DNA from: Roseateles oligotrophus | GTDB lineage: Bacteria > Pseudomonadota > Gammaproteobacteria > Burkholderiales > Burkholderiaceae_C | Assembly (NCBI RefSeq): GCF_025717515.1 | Contig: NZ_JAJIRN010000013.1 | Span: forward strand, 1 to 64,000 | Reading direction: 5' to 3' | Length of the DNA stretch: 64,000 nucleotides | Part shown: in pieces, positions 55,945 to 64,000 of the stretch | Position numbering within the stretch: position 1 is the first letter of the stretch | How the letters are laid out: each line of letters begins with the position of its first letter | The notes under the pieces: generated by a model | Databases searched by the model: none | The model's input: only the letters and a program-made list of their open reading frames with translations | What the model was told of the DNA's origin: nothing | Position numbers and translations under genes: made by a program

Positions 55945-56589
55945 ATGAACGATCAAGAAATTGCCGCCTTCTTTCAGACCCTGCGACGCGCCAACCCTTC
56001 GCCGCAGACCGAGCTGGAATATGCGAGTGTCTTCGAGTTGCTGGCTGCCGTTTTGCTGTCGGCCCAAGCCACCGACATCGGCGTCAACAAAGCGACTCGA
56101 CGCTTGTTCCCGGTCGCGAATACGCCGCAAAAAATCCTCGCCTTGGGCGAAGCGGGTCTGAGTGAATACATTCGCACAATCGGCCTGTACCGAAGCAAGG
56201 CCAAGCACCTGATAGCGACCTGCCGGATCTTGGTCGACAAGCATGGGGGACAGGTTCCGAACAAGCGGGCAGATTTGGAGGAGCTTCCCGGCGTGGGCAG
56301 AAAGACCGCCAATGTGGTTCTCAATGTCGCTTTTGGCCAAGCAACGATGGCCGTCGATACTCATCTATTTCGCGTCAGCAATCGTACCGGCTTGGCGCCA
56401 GGCAAGACGCCGCTGGCGGTCGAGTTGGGTCTGCTCAAGCGAATCCCCGCTGAATTCATGGTCGACGCACACCATTGGCTGATCTTGCATGGCCGCTATA
56501 TCTGCAAAGCCAGACAGCCACTCTGTGGAAGTTGCGCGGTAGCTTCTCTATGCGATCACGGTCGCCGCCTACAATCCCCTCCTGCCTAG
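55945..56589 (+). CDS. nth: Endonuclease III
   Basis: This 214-residue protein has the helix-hairpin-helix and catalytic Lys in ELPGVGRKTANVVLNVAFG, the catalytic Asp in VDTHLFRVSNR, and the C-terminal iron-sulfur loop CKARQPLCGSCAVASLC (C-x6-C-x2-C-x5-C). It removes oxidised pyrimidines and nicks the abasic site. ATG 55945 gives the normal length. The cell-division genes follow. Confidence 0.97.
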   Translation: MNDQEIAAFFQTLRRANPSPQTELEYASVFELLAAVLLSAQATDIGVNKATRRLFPVANTPQKILALGEAGLSEYIRTIGLYRSKAKHLIATCRILVDKHGGQVPNKRADLEELPGVGRKTANVVLNVAFGQATMAVDTHLFRVSNRTGLAPGKTPLAVELGLLKRIPAEFMVDAHHWLILHGRYICKARQPLCGSCAVASLCDHGRRLQSPPA

Positions 56590-56604
56590 CCGCCGCGGGA
56601 CGCC

Positions 56605-56820
56605 ATGCCAAGCCTCAATGACCTGATCGATCGTGTCGAGCGAATTTTGATTCGCCACGATGAACTGAAACGAACCAATGCACTGCTGCAAGAGCAAGTG
56701 CAGACCCTCAGCCAAGAGCGCGACAGCCTGCGCTCGCGCCTGAATGCCGCCCGTGCCCGCATCGACGTCCTACTTGAACGACTGCCGGTCGACAGTGATT
56801 CCGGAAAGAACTCTCAATGA
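56605..56820 (+). CDS. ZapB-like coiled-coil protein (TIGR02449 type)
   Basis: These 71 residues are almost entirely one coiled coil (LIDRVERILIRHDELKRTNA, LQEQVQTLSQERDSLRSRLN). The stop overlaps the zapA start by four bases. Small coiled-coil proteins at this position beside zapA are thought to act in Z-ring assembly. The link to classical ZapB is by position and form, not by sequence. Confidence 0.85.
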   Translation: MPSLNDLIDRVERILIRHDELKRTNALLQEQVQTLSQERDSLRSRLNAARARIDVLLERLPVDSDSGKNSQ

Positions 56821-57134
56821 AGCAAATGGAAGTGACCATCATGGGACAGAGCTATTTGCTCGGTTGCCCCGAGGGTGGTGAAGCCGCTTTGACCAAGGCG
56901 GTGTCACAGGTTGACCGCGAGATGAGCGCCATTCGAGACTCGGGTCGTGTCAAAGCGCGCGAGCGCATCGCCGTGCTGGCCGCCTTGAACCTGGCCTATC
57001 AGTTGGCCGAGGGCGGCCCGGCCGCCAATGCGCAAAGCAAGTCACGCCCGGTCGCGGCCGACAATTTACCCGACCTGGAAAGCCTGATGCGCCGGCTCGA
57101 CGAAGCCCTCGGGCACGACGGTCAATTGCTCTGA
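56817..57134 (+). CDS. zapA: Cell division protein ZapA
   Basis: This 105-residue protein has the ZapA N-terminal domain (QMEVTIMGQSYLLGCPEG), an Arg/Lys-rich segment (RVKARERIAVLAALNLAYQL) and a C-terminal helix for tetramer formation. It bundles FtsZ filaments. ATG 56817 overlaps the preceding stop. 6S RNA follows, as is usual for zapA. Confidence 0.95.
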   Translation: MKQMEVTIMGQSYLLGCPEGGEAALTKAVSQVDREMSAIRDSGRVKARERIAVLAALNLAYQLAEGGPAANAQSKSRPVAADNLPDLESLMRRLDEALGHDGQLL

Positions 57135-57181
57135 CTTCTCTGATTCTTTTGCACGCAGCAGAACGGTCACCCTGCAGGCCG

Positions 57182-57187
57182 TAGAAT
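57182..57187 (+). promoter_or_regulatory. -10 box of the 6S RNA gene
   Basis: TAGAAT ends six bases before the predicted 5' end of 6S RNA. A clear -35 box is not evident. Confidence 0.5.
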
Positions 57188-57193
57188 CCACAG

Positions 57194-57370
57194 CGTCCAC
57201 TGTGTTCGCGTGAGTTTTATATTTCCTTGAACCAATGCTCTATGAGCACGGGCTTGGAACATCGCCTGGCAAGCGTGATCGTCTCGCGTCAGATGAACCC
57301 AATGCTTGGCTGACCTCGCCCACCTGAACCCCCGGTTCAGGAATGCGGCTCACGGTTCACGGTGGACACC
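57194..57370 (+). ncRNA. ssrS: 6S RNA
   Basis: GTCCACTGTG (57195-57204) pairs with CACGGTGGAC (57358-57367), giving the closing stem with one G-T pair. Inside are the conserved GTGTTCGC near the 5' end and, near the 3' end, a TGAACC-CCGG-GGTTCA hairpin region followed by ATGCGGCTCACGGTTCAC. These match the layout of proteobacterial 6S RNA. The length of about 177 nt and the position right after zapA are canonical. It binds RNA polymerase sigma-70 holoenzyme in stationary phase. The exact ends are estimates. Confidence 0.87.
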
Positions 57371-57409
57371 TTCTTTTTGCCGTACACAGATGGCCCTGAG
57401 CGTAAGCCC

Positions 57410-57886
57410 TTGAACTACTGGTTGATGAAGTCAGAGCCCGGCGAGTGCTCGATCGATGATCTGGCCGCTGCCCCGGGGCAATCTCTACCTTGGACCGGTG
57501 TGCGCAACTACCAGGCACGCAATTTCATGCGTGACCAGATGCGCATCGGCGACGGTGTGTTGTTCTATCACTCATCCTGCCCCTCACCCGAACAAATCGG
57601 GATTGCCGGCTTGGCTCGAGTGGCCAGCAAACCCTATCCGGATGCCAGTCAGTTTGACCCCGATGGGCATTACTACGACGCCAAATCCAAGCCCGAGGCA
57701 CCGCGCTGGATGCTTGTTGATATCGCCTTTGTTCGCAAGACCAAGCTATTGAGTCGAGCCGCTCTGCGCGCCGACCCGGCATTGCGGAACATGCTTGTGT
57801 TGCAACCCGGTAGCCGCCTTTCCATCACGCCTGTTACCGCGCAGGAATGGGACCATTTGCAGGCAGTCTTGCCCGAGCAAGGTTAG
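57410..57886 (+). CDS. EVE domain-containing protein
   Basis: This 158-residue protein opens NYWLMKSEPGECSIDDLAA, then WTGVRNYQARNFMRDQM and GVLFYHSSCPSPEQIGIAGL. It is a full EVE (PUA-like) domain, which binds modified nucleobases in RNA or DNA. I start at TTG 57410, right before the domain; the frame stays open upstream, but that part lies over the 6S RNA 3' end. ATG 57425 would cut into the fold. Its stop overlaps the convergent GGDEF gene by four bases. Confidence 0.88.
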   Translation: MNYWLMKSEPGECSIDDLAAAPGQSLPWTGVRNYQARNFMRDQMRIGDGVLFYHSSCPSPEQIGIAGLARVASKPYPDASQFDPDGHYYDAKSKPEAPRWMLVDIAFVRKTKLLSRAALRADPALRNMLVLQPGSRLSITPVTAQEWDHLQAVLPEQG

Positions 57887-58905
57887 TTGACAAAGGGGAT
57901 GGCAGCCAACACGACCTGATTGCCACCGCGGCGCTGCGCCTCTTGTACAGCCGCTTCGCTGGCCGCCAGAAGCTCTTCTTGCTTGGATGCTGTGTGCGGG
58001 AAACTGCATACCCCCATCGATATGGACAAGCCCATATCCACTCCATTCAGCACAATGATCTGAGCGGTGCACTGGCGTCGCAATTGCTCCATGCGCGCGT
58101 GCGCGGTGGCCAAACCCACTCCCGACAACAGCACAGCAAACCGGTCTTCGGCAATTCGACAGGCCGCATCCATTGACCGCGTGTTGGCGCGCAACATTCG
58201 CCCCATGCCTTCCAGCAAACGCAGATTAGCCTCCTCCCCCATAGCCCTGGCGGCCTCAGGCGCGGGATCCAAGGCAATGATGACCAAAGCGAACTCACGG
58301 TGCTCGCGCGTTGAAAGATCGATTTCGCGAAGGAGTTGATCATCAAATTGCGCACGCAAATACAGGCCCGATAAATCATCTCGCCCACTGCCTTGCTGCA
58401 ACTCACGGCGAATCTGCTCGATAGTTTTTTGCTGCTGTTCGATTTGCTGCAAGGCGCGCTGCAAATGGGATTCCCGATGACGCTCTTCGGTGCGCTCACG
58501 CCAGACCGACAAAATATGCTCAGGCCCCAAAGGCGCCCTGGTAACGGTGAACTCACGTCGGCGCCCCGCCAACTCCAGCCGATGTTCGCTGACGACCATG
58601 GTTCGCTGCGCCATCACCGATTGCTCAACCCGGCGCATGCCAATCACTTCATCTGAACGCATCAAATCGTTGTCAATACTGCCGGCAACCGGACCTTTGC
58701 CAAACACATGATCCAAACCGGGGCTGGCAAAGACATAACGCCCAGTCACCAGAGACTTGACGGCGACAAAAGAATCCAGCGGCTCGATCAAGCTCAACAA
58801 CACCGACCCCAGCTCCGGCAACAAACCTGCCTGACTGCTTAGCCAATGCGCAAAACTGCCCTGCTTGGGCGATGAATCGTCATAGGGATCGGATGAAGTG
58901 TCCAT
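57883..58905 (-). CDS. Degenerate GGDEF-domain protein
   Basis: This 340-residue protein has an N-terminal PAS-like region (about 40-140: PLDSFVAVKSLVTGRYVFASP, VWRERTEERHRE), a coiled coil (LQQIEQQQKTIEQIRREL) and a diguanylate-cyclase fold (DDLSGLYLRAQFDDQLLREI to ISMGVCSFP). The GGDEF signature is replaced by AEDRF in CRIAEDRFAVLLSG. Diguanylate cyclase activity is therefore unlikely. It may be a GTP or c-di-GMP receptor or a protein-binding module. No membrane segment is seen. It overlaps the EVE gene tail to tail. Confidence 0.88.
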   Translation of the reverse strand: MDTSSDPYDDSSPKQGSFAHWLSSQAGLLPELGSVLLSLIEPLDSFVAVKSLVTGRYVFASPGLDHVFGKGPVAGSIDNDLMRSDEVIGMRRVEQSVMAQRTMVVSEHRLELAGRRREFTVTRAPLGPEHILSVWRERTEERHRESHLQRALQQIEQQQKTIEQIRRELQQGSGRDDLSGLYLRAQFDDQLLREIDLSTREHREFALVIIALDPAPEAARAMGEEANLRLLEGMGRMLRANTRSMDAACRIAEDRFAVLLSGVGLATAHARMEQLRRQCTAQIIVLNGVDMGLSISMGVCSFPHTASKQEELLAASEAAVQEAQRRGGNQVVLAAIPFVN

Positions 58906-59249
58906 GAACTCTCAGTCAAACTTGAAGCAGTCACTGCCGAAAATTCTTCACTTGGCAGCCGTCCGGGAAATGTAGAGGGCATTTTCACGCACCGACAAGG
59001 GGTTTCCCCCGCGAACTCAACCATTCCCCCTAGATTGGCTCTCGCGTCAATGCTATCCAAGAACACCCAGATCTATACCGCACAGGGTTGCAATTATCTA
59101 TTCCAAAATCAAAGGCATTGGCCGTCTGCATGGTTTTTCATTGCCGCCGCCATCTTTTAGTTCGCCAAACTTTGAAATTCAAGCTCGCGGACCTGCGGGA
59201 CAATCAAGCCTGAAGCGCCACTCGGGCGCCGCTTGATAGATCGAAAAAC
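58906..59249. other. 344-bp divergent intergenic region
   Basis: This lies between the GGDEF gene and the flavoprotein gene, so it must hold two promoters. A hexamer-type -10 cannot be chosen with confidence. Small inverted motifs such as GGCGC / GCGCC (about 59215-59235) are present. I see no gene and no known RNA. Confidence 0.45.
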
Positions 59250-60482
59250 ATGCAAATCTTTGACTTGGTCATCATTGGCGCCGGCGCCGCAGGACTGTTT
59301 TGCGCCGGGCTGGCCGGTCAGCGTGGGCAGCGCGTGCTGTTGATCGACCATTCCGAACGGTTGGCCGAGAAGATTCGCATCTCGGGTGGCGGGCGATGCA
59401 ACTTCACCAACCGGGATGTTGGGCCAGCCAATTTCCTGTCGGAGAACCCGGCCTATTGCCGCTCGGCATTGGCCCGCTACAGCAGCCAAGACTTCGTTGC
59501 GTTGGTTCAAAAGCACGGCATCCGTTTCCATGAAAAGCACAAGGGCCAGTTGTTTTGCGACGACTCAAGCGAGCAAATCATCCAAATGCTGCTCGCAGAA
59601 TGCGATGCCGGCGGCGTTCAACGCTGGCAACCCAGCACCGTGGCCGATGTGCAAACCCCACCGGAAGGTGACAGCGAAGGCGCGGGCTTCACACTTGAAA
59701 CATCGCGTGGCGTTGTCAAGACCAAAGCGCTTGTGGTGGCAACCGGTGGTCTCTCGATTCCCAAAATCGGCGCCTCCGACTGGGGCTTGCGTCTGGCTAA
59801 ACGGCTGGGCCACAACATCATCGAGCCGCGTGCCGCGCTGGTGCCATTGACCTTCGATGCCGATGCTTGGGCGCCGTTTTCGGCGCTCTCGGGCCTATCC
59901 CTTCCGGTTATTGTCAGTACCGGCAAAGGTAAAGCTCGCGGGCGTTTTCTGGAGGATTTGCTCTTCACCCATCGAGGCCTGAGCGGGCCGGCTATTTTGC
60001 AGATATCCAGTTATTGGCAAGAAGGCGAAAACCTGCAAATTGACCTAGCTCCGGATCTGGATCTAGTGGCCAAGTTGATGGAGGCCAAGAGCGACTCACG
60101 TCGCCAACTCGGCAATGAATTGGCGAGCCTGTTTCCGCAACGTTTGGCGCAGGCCTGGCTGGATAGACTCGGCTTGAGCGGCAGCCGCCCCATGCCGGAA
60201 TGCAAAGACCGCGATCTGCAAAGTCTCGCCGGCCAACTGCAGGGCTGGCAACTAACACCAAATGGAAGCGAAGGTTGGCGCAAAGCCGAAGTGATGCGGG
60301 GAGGCGTTGATACCCGCCAACTGAACTCACAAAACATGCAGAGCAAACGCGTACCGGGCCTCTATTTCATCGGTGAAGTTGTGGATGTCACAGGGTGGCT
60401 AGGGGGTTATAACTTCCAATGGGCTTGGTCCAGTGCGGCGGCTTGCGCAAGATCATTAGGCGCAAATGTTTCAAACGATTGA
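59250..60482 (+). CDS. BaiN/YhiN-type NAD(P)/FAD-dependent oxidoreductase (HI0933-like)
   Basis: This 410-residue flavoprotein has LVIIGAGAAGLFCAGLAGQ for FAD, the family marker ISGGGRCNFTN, and FHEKHKGQLFC. The C-terminal end is YFIGEVVDVTGWLGGYNFQW, followed by WSSAAACARS. It is cytoplasmic. The reaction of most family members is unknown; one relative acts in bile-acid reduction. ATG 59250 gives a normal N-terminus. Confidence 0.93.
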   Translation: MQIFDLVIIGAGAAGLFCAGLAGQRGQRVLLIDHSERLAEKIRISGGGRCNFTNRDVGPANFLSENPAYCRSALARYSSQDFVALVQKHGIRFHEKHKGQLFCDDSSEQIIQMLLAECDAGGVQRWQPSTVADVQTPPEGDSEGAGFTLETSRGVVKTKALVVATGGLSIPKIGASDWGLRLAKRLGHNIIEPRAALVPLTFDADAWAPFSALSGLSLPVIVSTGKGKARGRFLEDLLFTHRGLSGPAILQISSYWQEGENLQIDLAPDLDLVAKLMEAKSDSRRQLGNELASLFPQRLAQAWLDRLGLSGSRPMPECKDRDLQSLAGQLQGWQLTPNGSEGWRKAEVMRGGVDTRQLNSQNMQSKRVPGLYFIGEVVDVTGWLGGYNFQWAWSSAAACARSLGANVSND

Positions 60483-60659
60483 AATTCAGGCTACAATCGC
60501 TGTCTTTGCTGGCAAACCCTGCGCCTCGATTCGCAACATTTTCTGAAGCGGATTCCGGATAAGCCGTTTCAGGCACTGAATTCAAAGCTGCATACAAAGA
60601 CGCAGTGCGAATGAAGTGAATGACGAACACCGAGCGCATATTGAAGGAACTACCTTTTC

Positions 60660-60872
60660 ATGACCACGATTCGCGTCAAAGAGAACGAGCCATTTGATGT
60701 GGCTCTGCGCCGTTTCAAGCGCACTATTGAAAAACTCGGCTTGCTGACTGACCTCCGCGCCCGCGAGTTTTACGAGAAGCCAACGGCTGAGCGTAAGCGC
60801 AAGAAGGCTGCGGCCGTCAAGCGTAACTACAAGCGTATTCGCAGCATGCAGCTGCCCAAGAAGCTGTTCTGA
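60660..60872 (+). CDS. rpsU: 30S ribosomal protein S21
   Basis: This 70-residue basic protein has the S21 signature [20 protein letters not shown] and a Lys/Arg-rich C-terminus ([14 protein letters not shown]). AAGGA precedes ATG 60660. TACAAT at 60492-60497 is a possible -10 box for a long leader. It ends at a strong terminator, then the yqeY-type gene follows, as in many proteobacteria. Confidence 0.98.
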   Translation: MTTIRVKENEPFDVALRRFKRTIEKLGLLTDLRAREFYEKPTAERKRKKAAAVKRNYKRIRSMQLPKKLF

Positions 60873-60963
60873 TCGTCGTCTAGAGATCTGATGCTTCGCG
60901 CGGGCTCCCCAGCCCTCGCAGCAGTCGAATTAAATAATTTGACCGCTGCGAAAAGCGCCCAGA

Positions 60964-60999
60964 AAGAGCCCGCACAGGACGCTGTAGCGGGCTTTTTCT
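60964..60999 (+). terminator. Rho-independent terminator of rpsU
   Basis: AGCCCGC (60967-60973) pairs with GCGGGCT (60987-60993), followed by a T-rich run. A-rich bases precede the stem. Confidence 0.86.
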
Positions 61000-61069
61000 T
61001 TGCCTGCGCCACAATCAGCTCCGAAAATTACCCATTGAAACTCTCGCCCTGCCAAGCCAAGGATTCAAC

Positions 61070-61516
61070 ATGAGCCTGAAAGACCGTATTACCGAAGACA
61101 TGAAAACCGCGATGCGCGCCAAAGAAGCAGACCGGCTGACCACCATCCGAGGCCTGCTCGCCGCCATCAAGCAAAAAGAAGTCGATGAGCGCGTGGTCGT
61201 GGATGACATCGGCGTGATCGCCATCGTCGACAAGCTGATCAAGCAGCGCAAGGACTCCATCACTCAGTTCACCGCCGGTGGCCGCCAGGATCTGGCCGAC
61301 AAGGAAGCGATCGAACTGAAGGTGCTTGAGGTCTATTTGCCGCAACGCATGGACGCCGAGGAGGTCAAGGCGGCGGTCGGCGCCATCGTTGCGGAACTTG
61401 GCGCCAAGAGCGCCGCCGACATGGGCCGAGTAATGGCTGCCGTGAAGGCACAGCTGAGTGGCAAGGCCGACATGGCCCTGGTCTCGGCCGCCGTCAAGCA
61501 GGCATTGAGCCACTGA
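61070..61516 (+). CDS. GatB/YqeY domain-containing protein
   Basis: This 148-residue protein starts SLKDRITEDMKTAMRAKEAD with TIRGLLAAIKQKEVDER, then IEVLEVYLPQ-type and GAKSAADMGRVMAAV segments of the YqeY family. It is related to the tail domain of the GatB amidotransferase, but acts alone; tRNA-linked function is assumed. AAGGA lies before ATG 61070. It follows rpsU, the usual neighbour. Confidence 0.94.
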   Translation: MSLKDRITEDMKTAMRAKEADRLTTIRGLLAAIKQKEVDERVVVDDIGVIAIVDKLIKQRKDSITQFTAGGRQDLADKEAIELKVLEVYLPQRMDAEEVKAAVGAIVAELGAKSAADMGRVMAAVKAQLSGKADMALVSAAVKQALSH

Positions 61517-61581
61517 GTCGATTCAGCTCTGGCTTAGGCTCCTCAGCCCTATTGCCGGCAAACCTGAACACCCAGGGATAA

Positions 61582-61607
61582 CTCTCCTAGGACTTGCCCT
61601 AGGAGAG
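61582..61607. repeat. Perfect inverted repeat downstream of the YqeY gene
   Basis: CTCTCCTAGG (61582-61591) and CCTAGGAGAG (61598-61607) form a 10-bp stem with a 6-nt loop. No T run follows, so it is either a weak terminator or an operator for the TRAP genes 110 bp downstream. Confidence 0.65.
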
Positions 61608-61716
61608 GCTGATTGTTCAGGATCAATTCAGCCCTGTTCTCATACATTGCGTCAAGTGTCGGCATTAGCCTTGCCGACCGAGTCATCGCATTCGTAAAAG
61701 ACAACAGGAGCTCAAG

Positions 61717-62310
61717 GTGCACGCCCTACTCAAAATTTCCAGGCTGATAGACGGCATGAGCCGTTTCATCGGTCGCTGGGTCATCTGGCTGATCCTCGCC
61801 TCAACACTGATCAGCGCCGTCAACGCCATCGTCCGCAAGGCCTTCAACTACAGCTCCAACGCCTTCTTGGAGATGCAGTGGTATTTGTTCGCCGCCTCCT
61901 TCTTGCTGGCAGCCGGCTTCACGCTGCTGAACAACGAGCATGTGCGCATCGACGTGGTGGTTGGGCGCTTCTCCAAGCGCACCCAGACCTGGATCGACGT
62001 GTTTGGCTTCGTCGTCTTCCTGATGCCGGTGTGCGCCACCATCATCTATCTCGGCACCCCCTTCTTCTTGCAAGCCTTGCGATCGGGCGAGATATCGACC
62101 AATGCCGGCGGCCTGATCCTGTGGCCTGTCTATGCCTTGATCCCGCTCGGTTTTGGGCTGTTGATGCTGCAAGGCTTCAGCGAGTTGATCAAGCGCCTGG
62201 CATTTCTGCAGGGGCTGATTGACGACCCGACGCTGAAGCCGGTTGCCAAGACGGCCGAAGAAGAGCTGGCCGAGGCGATCCGCTTGGCCGCCGAACAAAA
62301 GAAAAACTAA
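61717..62310 (+). CDS. TRAP transporter small permease (DctQ family)
   Basis: This 197-residue protein has four hydrophobic helices and the family segments NAIVRKAFNYSSNAFLEMQW and LNNEHVRIDVVVGRF. It is the small membrane subunit of a tripartite secondary transporter for organic acids. GTG at 61717 has AGGAG before it. The large permease starts 12 bp later. The periplasmic binding protein gene is not upstream and may follow outside the window. Confidence 0.93.
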   Translation: MHALLKISRLIDGMSRFIGRWVIWLILASTLISAVNAIVRKAFNYSSNAFLEMQWYLFAASFLLAAGFTLLNNEHVRIDVVVGRFSKRTQTWIDVFGFVVFLMPVCATIIYLGTPFFLQALRSGEISTNAGGLILWPVYALIPLGFGLLMLQGFSELIKRLAFLQGLIDDPTLKPVAKTAEEELAEAIRLAAEQKKN

Positions 62311-62322
62311 GGGAGCCCGGGA

Positions 62323-64000
62323 ATGGAATTTTTAACCCAAAATTTGGCCCCCATCATGTTCGCGGGACTGATCGTCTTCTTGCTGATGGGCTTTCCGGTG
62401 GCATTCAGCCTCGGCGCCTGCGGCCTGTTCTTTGGTTTCGTCGGCATTGAACTGAATGTCTTGCCGGCTTCGCTGATGCAAGCACTGCCACTGCGTATCT
62501 TCGGCATCATGAAGAATGACACGCTGCTGGCCATCCCCTTCTTCACCTTGATGGGTTTGATACTCGAGCGCTCTGGCATGGCGGAGGACTTGCTGGACAC
62601 CATCGGGCAGTTGTTCGGCCCCATCCGCGGAGGCCTGGCTTTCGCGGTGATTTTTGTCGGCGCCTTGCTGGCCGCCACCACCGGCGTGGTCGCCGCCTCG
62701 GTGATCTCGATGGGCTTGATCTCGCTGCCCATCATGCTGCGTTATGGCTACGACAGACGGATTGCTTCCGGGGTGATTGCGGCCTCCGGCACCTTGGCTC
62801 AAATCATTCCGCCATCCTTGGTCTTGATCATCTTGGCCGACCAATTGGGCAAGAGCGTTGGCGATATGTACAAGGGCGCCTTTCTGCCGGGCTTCATCCT
62901 GACCGGCCTCTACGTTGCCTACATCATCGGGATTGCCATTTTCAAACCCAAATGGGTCCCGGCCTTGCCACTGGAAGCGCGGTCCATCCGAGAAAGCAAT
63001 GGCGATTCCGGCCTGCGCTCCCTGGGCCTATTGACCCTCGCCTCGCTTGCAATTTCCGTCTACTTCGCTCAGAACTACGCCCAAATCACCAGTTACTTCA
63101 AGGGTGAGGTCATCACCAGCATGCCCACCGATGAAACCATTGTGGTGGCGATGTCGGTCGGCGTTGGCGTAGCCTTCATTGGCTCGGTGGTGAACAAGCT
63201 GCTGGGTCTGAACCTGTTGTCAAAGATGGCCGAGCAGGTGACCTTTGTGTTGATCCCGCCGCTCGCATTGATCTTCCTGGTATTGGGAACGATTTTTCTG
63301 GGCATCGCCACGCCGACAGAAGGTGGCGCGATGGGCGCTTTGGGTGCTTTCCTGATGGCCGCAGCGCGCGGTCGAATCAGCTACAAACTGCTGACTCAAG
63401 CTCTGACCTCAACCACCAAGCTGTCTTGCTTTGTGGTCTTTATCTTGGTCGGCTCGACCATCTTCAGCCTGTCATTTCAAGGCGTGGATGGCCCGAAATG
63501 GGTTGAGCATCTATTGAGCAGCCTGCCCGGGGGGCAGATCGGATTCCTGATCTTCGTGAATATCCTGATCTTTGTGCTGGCCTTCTTCCTCGACTTCTTC
63601 GAGTTGTCCTTCATCGTCGTGCCCTTGCTGGCGCCGGTGGCCGAAAAACTGGGCATCGACCTGATTTGGTTCGGCGTGCTCTTGGGCGTCAATATGCAAA
63701 CCTCCTTCATGCATCCGCCGTTTGGCTTCGCACTGTTCTACCTGCGCAGCGTGGCTCCCTTGACGGAATACATCGACAAGCTCACCGGCAAGAAAATTGC
63801 CCCCGTCACGACCGGGCAAATCTACTGGGGTGCCGTCCCATTTGTGATCATTCAGGTCATCATGGTCGGCTTGATCATTGCCTTCCCCAATCTGGTATCG
63901 GGCGGCTTAGGCAAGGTGGCCGAGGTAGACAGCAGCAATGTCGTGATCGAAGCGCAACCGCAGTCGGACAAGGCCGATGCCACCGAGATGGACGGCAACA
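62323..64000 (+). CDS. TRAP transporter large permease (DctM family), 3' end outside window
   Basis: The frame runs from ATG 62323 to the end of the window without a stop (559 complete codons). It has many membrane helices and DctM landmarks: FMGFPVAFSLG-type start, NDTLLAIPFFTLMG, GVVAASVISMGLISLPIML, SGTLAQIIPPSLVLIILADQ, ATPTEGGAMGALGA and MHPPFGFALFYLRSV. It belongs to the long form, with an extra segment of about 80 residues in the middle (about 215-310) compared with the usual 425-residue type. It imports organic acids with Na+ or H+. Confidence 0.93.
   Translation, partial: MEFLTQNLAPIMFAGLIVFLLMGFPVAFSLGACGLFFGFVGIELNVLPASLMQALPLRIFGIMKNDTLLAIPFFTLMGLILERSGMAEDLLDTIGQLFGPIRGGLAFAVIFVGALLAATTGVVAASVISMGLISLPIMLRYGYDRRIASGVIAASGTLAQIIPPSLVLIILADQLGKSVGDMYKGAFLPGFILTGLYVAYIIGIAIFKPKWVPALPLEARSIRESNGDSGLRSLGLLTLASLAISVYFAQNYAQITSYFKGEVITSMPTDETIVVAMSVGVGVAFIGSVVNKLLGLNLLSKMAEQVTFVLIPPLALIFLVLGTIFLGIATPTEGGAMGALGAFLMAAARGRISYKLLTQALTSTTKLSCFVVFILVGSTIFSLSFQGVDGPKWVEHLLSSLPGGQIGFLIFVNILIFVLAFFLDFFELSFIVVPLLAPVAEKLGIDLIWFGVLLGVNMQTSFMHPPFGFALFYLRSVAPLTEYIDKLTGKKIAPVTTGQIYWGAVPFVIIQVIMVGLIIAFPNLVSGGLGKVAEVDSSNVVIEAQPQSDKADATEMDGN

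Noticed and set aside
1-64000. Insertion sequences, integrases, CRISPR arrays, tRNA and rRNA genes
   Set aside because: I looked for transposase motifs, terminal inverted repeats, regularly spaced short repeats, and tRNA cloverleaf ends, and saw none. A weak or partial element could have been missed by eye.

Overview
The window is a GC-rich bacterial chromosome segment from the order Burkholderiales, most likely the Sphaerotilaceae/Comamonadaceae branch (Roseateles, Paucibacter or Rubrivivax-like). The evidence is the gene order GntR-sdhCDAB-sdhE-gltA with divergent mdh, a CoA-ester-lyase-like gene and acnB, the nth-zapB-zapA-6S RNA-EVE block, and the protein sequences themselves. Genus is inference. 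No tRNA, rRNA, CRISPR array or insertion sequence was recognised.

Positions 1-25100 form a cell-surface island. It opens with the 3' end of an RTX-like secreted protein built from an exact octapeptide repeat and Asp/Asn-rich calcium-binding motifs. Next come a TPR-glycosyltransferase, a SAM methyltransferase, a family 2 glycosyltransferase and the broken start of a second one. A tight nine-gene operon (5304-15357) follows. It carries the classical CDP-3,6-dideoxyhexose genes in Salmonella order (rfbI, F, G, H), then a YerE-like thiamine-diphosphate enzyme, a short-chain dehydrogenase, an acylating acetaldehyde dehydrogenase, a 4-hydroxy-2-oxovalerate aldolase and a second dehydrogenase. This looks like a pathway to an unusual C4-branched deoxysugar. 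On the opposite strand lie an FkbM methyltransferase bracketed by two copies of a tolC 3' end, then a complete LapB-type type I secretion system (TolC, HlyD, ABC) downstream of a GT41 (O-GlcNAc-transferase-like) gene. Both TPR-glycosyltransferases share the same N-terminal TPR module. My working model is that the island makes, glycosylates and secretes a repeat adhesin.

Positions 25186-43000 hold ordinary metabolic genes: a D-2-hydroxyacid dehydrogenase, a split chromate transporter, upp, rlmB, an acyltransferase-like membrane protein, a CHASE/PAS histidine kinase, purL, a lipoprotein with eight DUF5666-like repeats, an MTA/SAH deaminase, and a nucleoside hydrolase-ribokinase-LacI set with a clear LacI-type operator.

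Positions 43100-55700 are a TCA-cycle cluster: gltA, sdhE, sdhBADC and a GntR regulator on the minus strand, then mdh, a CoA-ester-lyase-like gene, an exported protein, a vapBC pair and acnB on the plus strand. The GntR-mdh gap holds a perfect 18-bp palindrome. Positions 55945-64000 carry nth, zapB-like, zapA, 6S RNA, an EVE protein, a degenerate GGDEF protein, a BaiN-like flavoprotein, rpsU, a YqeY protein and the two permease genes of a TRAP transporter, the last cut by the window edge.
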